Positions 59,708-64,000 of a stretch of 64,000 nucleotides of DNA are shown one piece after another (position 1 is the stretch's first letter; the number at the start of each line of letters is the position of its first letter). The DNA is from Clostridiales bacterium. Lineage in GTDB: Bacteria; Bacillota; Clostridia; Lachnospirales; Lachnospiraceae. The notes beneath the pieces are model-generated. The model saw nothing but the letters and a program-made list of their open reading frames with translations. It did not search any database and was not told the origin of the DNA. Both the position numbers and the translations under genes were made by a program. The stretch covers positions 1 through 64,000 of the forward strand of contig JAHAFI010000010.1 of assembly GCA_018374355.1 (NCBI GenBank), in the 5' to 3' direction.

Positions 59708-60326
59708 ACAGGTTTCGGTAAGACTGGTGAAAGATGCTCCATTGCTTAGTGAAACAGCAATCTGTACACCGGAAGATGCGGTGCGGGTGTTAGGGGATGC
59801 CTTTCAGGATTATGACAGGGAAGTGGTTGGAGTGGTTCATCTTCGGAGCGACAATACTCCGATCAACATGACCATTGTAAGTATGGGAAGCCTCAATCAG
59901 TCGCTGGTCCATCCAAGGGAGATATTGAAAGCTGCATTTTTATCGAATGCGGCATCCATTCTTTTGTTCCATAATCATCCCAGTGGAAATGTGACTCCTT
60001 CCAGGGATGATATTGCAATCACGGGGAGGATACAGCAACTTTGTATGCTGGCGGGAGTTCCTGTCATAGACCATATCATTCTGGGTGGAGACCAGTCTTA
60101 CTATTCCTTCCGGGAAAAGAAAGTACTGCCCATGGATGAAATCCATTATTCTGTGGATTTAGATGATGTGAATTTGAAAGTGGCAGAAAAGGCTGCAAAA
60201 GAATATGGCTATGCAGGAAACAAGAAGAAGTCCATTAAAGAATCACTGGAAGAGAAGAAGAGAATTGTTACAGCGAGCAAATCTTCTATCAGGAAGAAGC
60301 CTGTAAAGGAGACGGTGATTGAGTGA
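59682..60326 (+). CDS. RadC-like JAB-domain protein
   Basis: 214 residues. The JAB/MPN metal motif is intact: FHNHPSGNVTPSRDD with an upstream acid in VVGVVHLRSDN. RadC-like proteins are frequent cargo of mobile elements; their molecular job is unsettled. It lacks the N-terminal helix-hairpin-helix domain of chromosomal RadC. The C-terminal 40 residues are very basic. Confidence 0.85.
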   Translation: MTNKEFSFEQVSVRLVKDAPLLSETAICTPEDAVRVLGDAFQDYDREVVGVVHLRSDNTPINMTIVSMGSLNQSLVHPREILKAAFLSNAASILLFHNHPSGNVTPSRDDIAITGRIQQLCMLAGVPVIDHIILGGDQSYYSFREKKVLPMDEIHYSVDLDDVNLKVAEKAAKEYGYAGNKKKSIKESLEEKKRIVTASKSSIRKKPVKETVIE

Positions 60327-60345
60327 CAAGGGAGATGAAAACAAT

Positions 60346-60498
60346 ATGGCAAATAAATTATATATCATGCAGCATCTGACGGAGGAGGTCGCAAAAGACA
60401 TAGCGGCAAAGCCGGAAGAGTGGATGCTGTTTCTGGATACGGTTTCCCGGTTGTATAAGTACACCTTCCATGAACAGCTTTTATATAAAAAATCATAA
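60346..60498 (+). pseudogene. Stub of the large ICE helicase/methylase protein
   Basis: MANKLYIMQHLTEEVAKDIA, AKPEEWMLFLDTVSRLYKYT, FHEQLLYKKS and stop: 50 codons. In Tn1549-type elements the first part is the start of a very long SNF2/N12-methylase protein, which would continue LLIYAQRPDAT. Here the reading frame breaks after FHEQLL. A deletion or an insertion junction near 60480 is the simplest reading. Confidence 0.7.
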
Positions 60499-60570
60499 GA
60501 AGCGTATCTTTACAGAAGAAAAAAGTAATGATACCATTAAATTATTTAAGGTGAAAGGCAGTTGACATAT

Positions 60571-61785
60571 ATGGCAATCTCAAAAATTAACCAGAGCTTT
60601 CTGGAATATTTATATCTGACATTTCAAGTGGGATGTCAGATTTATGACAGTCAGAATAAGCTGATTATCCGAATTGGAGACTTTACTAATATTAAATTCA
60701 GTGCATATGAAAAAACTGTGACAAATCTGCGCAATAAATGTGGGAACGGAAAAGGTCCAGTTGTAGAAGTAGACAATGATATGTTCATTTTCGGTGCATT
60801 TCTGGATGATGGGAACTGCTTGTATCTGTTTGGCCCAGTTGCATGGAGTACTCCGGGAATCGAGCAGATGTTTGAATTCTATCAGGAGTATGGTATCTCT
60901 ATGAAAGATGTGAAAATTCCTGTAAAATCTTATGAAGAAATTATGAATATGCTGGCACTTGGATTTATTCAGATAAATCACGAGAAAGTCAGTGACACTG
61001 ATTTGATGGGAAATGGAGAGCGGGAGAACAACGATATAGTAACAGAGGAAGAACTATCAGAATATCAGTCGAAGAGATCCATCATGGATATAGAACGGTT
61101 AGGACAGCTAGAAGAGGCTGATATGTGTCGGGCAATCGCCATCGGAGATGTGGAATATTTCCAGAATCGGGCAGGCAGAACAGTTAGTTCCCTAAAGGTG
61201 CTGGGAGATATGGCTCAAAGTAACAGGAAGAAAATAGAGTATTTATTTGTTACTGTACAGGCACAGGTTCGGATGACAGCAGTTAACGCTGGATTAAGTT
61301 TTAGTGAGGCATGTGACCTAAGTGACTTGTATCTTCATAAACTTGAAAAATGTAAGAATAATGATGAAATCCTGAACCTGATGCGGAATATGCGGATCGA
61401 TTATGCAACAAGAGTTCGCCGGGAAAAACAGAATAAACGGAGAAACTATTATGTAGAGTTCTGCAAAGACTATATTGCACAGAGGATCACAAAAAACATA
61501 CGGGCTAGCGATATAGCTGATCATCTGGGAGTAAGCACAGAGTATCTTTCAAAAGTATTTTCTGAACATGAAGGGATGACAATGACAGAATATCGCATGA
61601 AAATGAAATTGAAAGCGGCAAGAAATCAGCTGAAATATTCACAATACAGCATAGCCGAGATTGCTGAATTTTTTTCCTTTTCCTCACCTAGCCGTTTCAG
61701 CGCTTATTTTAAGAAAGAATTTGGAATGACACCACTTAATTATAGAAAAGAGAATCAGGTAATGGAGTTTATAGAAAAGAAATAA
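60571..61785 (+). CDS. AraC-family regulator beside the GH3 gene
   Basis: 404 residues. The C-terminal 100 residues are the AraC double helix-turn-helix (IRASDIADHLGVSTEYLSKVF, then QYSIAEIAEFFSFSSPSRFSAYFKKEFGMTPLNYR). The first 280 residues form a sensor of the type common in gut Firmicutes regulators; it is not the same as the PocR protein at 15574. The ATG at 60571 follows AAGGTGAAAGG. It is divergent in base use from the ICE. It probably controls the beta-glucosidase gene downstream. Confidence 0.85.
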   Translation: MAISKINQSFLEYLYLTFQVGCQIYDSQNKLIIRIGDFTNIKFSAYEKTVTNLRNKCGNGKGPVVEVDNDMFIFGAFLDDGNCLYLFGPVAWSTPGIEQMFEFYQEYGISMKDVKIPVKSYEEIMNMLALGFIQINHEKVSDTDLMGNGERENNDIVTEEELSEYQSKRSIMDIERLGQLEEADMCRAIAIGDVEYFQNRAGRTVSSLKVLGDMAQSNRKKIEYLFVTVQAQVRMTAVNAGLSFSEACDLSDLYLHKLEKCKNNDEILNLMRNMRIDYATRVRREKQNKRRNYYVEFCKDYIAQRITKNIRASDIADHLGVSTEYLSKVFSEHEGMTMTEYRMKMKLKAARNQLKYSQYSIAEIAEFFSFSSPSRFSAYFKKEFGMTPLNYRKENQVMEFIEKK

Positions 61786-61800
61786 CTTTTATGAATCAAC

Positions 61801-61828
61801 AAAAAAAGATGCCTCGGCATCTTTTTTT
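61801..61828. terminator. Terminator between the AraC and GH3 genes
   Basis: AAAAAAAGATGCC-tcg-GGCATCTTTTTTT is a perfect stem with A- and T-tracts, able to work in both directions. Confidence 0.85.
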
Positions 61829-61855
61829 GTTTAAATTCTGTATAGAAAGTATAAA
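61827..61855 (+). promoter_or_regulatory. Promoter of the GH3 gene
   Basis: -35 TTGTTT (61827-61832), 17-base spacer, -10 TATAAA (61850-61855), about 117 bases before the start codon. The leader includes a CCTCTTTTATTAGAGG hairpin just before the ribosome binding site. Confidence 0.5.
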
Positions 61856-61971
61856 AAATGTATGTTTTCAAAAAACATCTTATGCTATCTTATGTCCAAG
61901 AGGCAGTAAGCCTTATAACTGATCAGATAAATATCCTCTTTTATTAGAGGGGACGAAAGGAGCATAGATGT

Positions 61972-64000
61972 ATGGAAAAAGAAAAAACTGCAATTGATAG
62001 GGTTCTTGCAGAGATGACCCCAGAGCAGAAGCTGGCTCAAATACAGGGAATGTTTTGTGGTAGCGATGCTATTCCCCCAGAAATGTTGAATCGTTTTCCG
62101 GATGGTCTGGGCGCAATCGCAACGATTACATGCGGAGACAGCCTGGAAAAACAGATTGCAGAGGCTGAGGAACAGCAGAGGATCCTTATAGAAAACTGTG
62201 GTATTCCGTCACTGCGCCATATAGAAGCAGTGACGGGAGTTGTATCACCAGCGGGCACTGTGTTTCCGTCAGCTATCGGGTTGGGGGCTACATGGAACCC
62301 TGATACGGTAGAGAAAATGGCAGATATTATACGGAAACAGATGCTGAGTGTGGGATTGAGACAGGCCTTGTCTCCGGTTATGGATGTGGCGAGAGACCCG
62401 CGCTGGGGGCGGATAGGCGAAACATATGGCGAAGATCCGACACTTTGTGCCGCTATGAGTGTAGCATACACGAAAGGATTGCAGACTGAAAATCTCTCAG
62501 AAGGCGTTTTGGCTACAGCCAAGCATTTCCTAGGGTACGGAATGAGTGAGGGAGGGCTGAATATGGCCGCTAATCCGATTCCAGACAGGGAATTAAGAGA
62601 AGTATATGCAAAACCATTCCAGGCGGCAATTACAGAAGCACATCTGGGATCTGTTATGAATTCTTATGGTTCTGTAGATGGTGATTTAATCATCGGATCT
62701 GAAAAAATTCTCACAGAACTTTTGCGGGATGAAATGGGATTTGAAGGGGTTACAGTGTCAGATTATATGTCGGTCAATAAGCTGGTAGATCTTAAATTGA
62801 GTGATACACCGGTAAAAGCAGGGAAAAAAGCCCTGGAGGCAGGCATGGATGTAGAACTTCCTATGCCATATGGTTATACAAAAGAGTTACTTGATGTAAT
62901 CAATGAAGATGAAGAATTAAGTAGGAAGTTGGATAATGCCGTACGCAGAATCTTGGAAATGAAAGAAAAAATGGGGCTTTTTGAAAGACCTGGTGCGCAT
63001 GAAGAACTTCTTGGAGAGGCATATGACATGGATGTGACGGCACCGCACAACCTGCAAGCGGCAAGAGAATCAATTGTATTGCTGGAAAACGATGGTATTT
63101 TACCTTTGAGTAAAGGCATATCAAAAATTGCCGTTATAGGACCGCATGCAGATTCTATTCGTCTTTTGTTCGGATGTTATACATATCCAGCTGCATTTGA
63201 CAGAGATACTACGGGAGCAATGGCAGATATGCCGGGAATGCAAGGGGTGTCGCAACGAGGCGATAATCCCAACCAACAGCCTTATCTTCCAGGAAGTACA
63301 GTAAGGGCTTCCTTCCCGCCAGTGGAAGAGCATCTCAAAGATCTGTACGCAGATCGGACGATAACAATCTTGGAAGCAGTCCGGAGAAAGTGCCCTCATG
63401 CGCAGATAAGGTACGAAAAAGGCTGTGATGTGGCTGGAAATGACAGATCCGGTTTTGATGTTGCAGTGGAAGCGGCGCGTAATGCGGATGTTGTAATCGT
63501 CACAGGCGGCGGAAAATATGGCTGGGGAGGCAACTGTACTACAGGAGAAGGAATTGACTGCGACAGAATCGGATTGACTGGAGTACAGGAGCAGCTTGCG
63601 GAAGAGATATCCAGAACAGGAACACCTGCCGTTTACATTCATATGGATATCAAACCGCTTTGCAGTGAATATATCTGCGGCAATTATAATGCGGTACTGG
63701 AAAACTGGTTCCCAGGTGAGACTGGAGGAATGGCAATAGCGGATGTTCTGTTTGGGGATTACAACCCGGCAGGACGGCTTCCTGTAACAGCGGTAAGGAA
63801 TGAAGGTCAGATTCCAATTTATGCCTCCCAGAGAAATGGTAGCGGATATATGGATGAAAGCGGAATGGTCATCAGTAAATATGTAGAGGGAACAAAAATG
63901 CCGCTGTATTATTTTGGTGAGGGAAAAAGCTATTCAAGTTTTCGCTATTCAGATCTGGAGATTACGAAAGATGTAAATGTGGACGGAACAGTGGAAGTAT
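61972..64000 (+). CDS. Glycoside hydrolase family 3 beta-glucosidase-like protein (3' end beyond window)
   Basis: The open frame from ATG 61972 (after GAAAGGAG) has no stop to the window edge, giving at least 676 residues. The N-terminal TIM barrel of GH3 is clear: SPVMDVARDPRWGRIGETYG, TAKHFLGYG, and GVTVSDYMSV, where D264 is the catalytic nucleophile. The second domain appears with ESIVLLENDGILPL and later ENWFPGETGGMAIADVLFG. These enzymes remove glucose, xylose or other residues from plant glycosides. No signal peptide, so it acts in the cytoplasm. The AraC gene upstream is the likely regulator. Confidence 0.93.
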   Translation, partial: MEKEKTAIDRVLAEMTPEQKLAQIQGMFCGSDAIPPEMLNRFPDGLGAIATITCGDSLEKQIAEAEEQQRILIENCGIPSLRHIEAVTGVVSPAGTVFPSAIGLGATWNPDTVEKMADIIRKQMLSVGLRQALSPVMDVARDPRWGRIGETYGEDPTLCAAMSVAYTKGLQTENLSEGVLATAKHFLGYGMSEGGLNMAANPIPDRELREVYAKPFQAAITEAHLGSVMNSYGSVDGDLIIGSEKILTELLRDEMGFEGVTVSDYMSVNKLVDLKLSDTPVKAGKKALEAGMDVELPMPYGYTKELLDVINEDEELSRKLDNAVRRILEMKEKMGLFERPGAHEELLGEAYDMDVTAPHNLQAARESIVLLENDGILPLSKGISKIAVIGPHADSIRLLFGCYTYPAAFDRDTTGAMADMPGMQGVSQRGDNPNQQPYLPGSTVRASFPPVEEHLKDLYADRTITILEAVRRKCPHAQIRYEKGCDVAGNDRSGFDVAVEAARNADVVIVTGGGKYGWGGNCTTGEGIDCDRIGLTGVQEQLAEEISRTGTPAVYIHMDIKPLCSEYICGNYNAVLENWFPGETGGMAIADVLFGDYNPAGRLPVTAVRNEGQIPIYASQRNGSGYMDESGMVISKYVEGTKMPLYYFGEGKSYSSFRYSDLEITKDVNVDGTVEV

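Larger units (their letters stand above)
30777..60498 (+). mobile_element. Tn1549-like ICE, right end not seen
   Basis: A second integrated element in tandem. It begins at or just after the attR core and carries recombination, partition, replication, SSB and a full Gram-positive type IV secretion set through TopB, an adhesin, DUF5688 and RadC. The last recognisable ICE gene is a truncated stub at 60346-60498. A relaxase is missing from the visible part, and no right att repeat was found before 64000. The end coordinate is therefore only the last ICE-like feature. Confidence 0.8.

Noticed and set aside
61764..61776. GAGTTTATAG as a right att site for the ICE
   Set aside because: Matches the att core only partly, and lies inside the AraC gene's coding end.
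1..64000. CRISPR array
   Set aside because: No regularly spaced identical repeats with unique spacers; the iterons at 35381 and 26039 are short and have no spacers of protospacer length.

Overview
The window looks like the chromosome of a Gram-positive Clostridia, most likely a gut Lachnospiraceae of the Blautia/Dorea/Ruminococcus type. The reasons are the Bacillus-like block tsaC - phosphatase-like gene - rpiB - upp - dCMP deaminase, a T-box leader in front of proS, strong AGGAGG ribosome binding sites, corrinoid methyltransferase genes of the acetogen type, and a Tn1549-like conjugative element. The species cannot be fixed from sequence alone.

Layout. (1) 1-2330: the tail of a broken amidase gene, then an overlapping ATPase plus PD-(D/E)XK nuclease pair bracketed by 60-bp direct repeats (57/60 identical); a candidate defence module. 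(2) 2.5-10.3 kb: housekeeping genes tsaC, a cysteine-less LMW-phosphatase homologue, rpiB, upp, comEB, two long palindromic elements, a promoter and T-box leader, proS and cca. (3) 10.3-20.2 kb: a corrinoid methyl-transfer locus. A PocR-AraC regulator, two URO-D family proteins, a G3E (CobW-like) GTPase and a HyuA-type ASKHA ATPase lie on the minus strand; a corrinoid protein and a reductive activator (RACE) lie on the plus strand. Three promoters here share an identical bipartite A-tract site at identical spacing from the -10 box, which ties the whole set, including hyuA and cobW, into one regulon. (4) 20.4-22.06 kb: guaA, whose 3' end is an integration site.

(5) 22.05-30.78 kb: an 8.7-kb integrative mobilizable element bounded by 11-bp direct repeats made from the guaA 3' end. 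It has an XRE regulator, xis, tyrosine integrase, ribbon-helix-helix protein, RepA-like ATPase with iterons, a MobV relaxase with a candidate nick-region hairpin, and an AT-rich cargo of DeoR regulator, P-loop kinase and PHP phosphoesterase. (6) 30.78 to about 60.5 kb: a second element in tandem, an ICE with three paralogous small HTH proteins, a related integrase, ParA/ParB, RepA_N initiator with in-gene 23-bp iterons, SSB, and a type IV secretion module (PcfB, VirD4, Maff2, VirB6-like, PrgI, VirB4, a 3D/M23/NlpC cell wall hydrolase, DUF4315, DUF4366, TopB), a 2088-residue Cna-B adhesin, DUF5688 and RadC. The gene normally following in this ICE family (a very large helicase/methylase protein) survives only as a 50-codon stub, and no relaxase is visible. 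(7) 60.5-64 kb: an AraC regulator and a GH3 beta-glucosidase-like gene that runs off the window; whether these are ICE cargo or chromosome is open.

No rRNA, tRNA or CRISPR array was found. Function calls rest on motifs read by eye, not on database searches.
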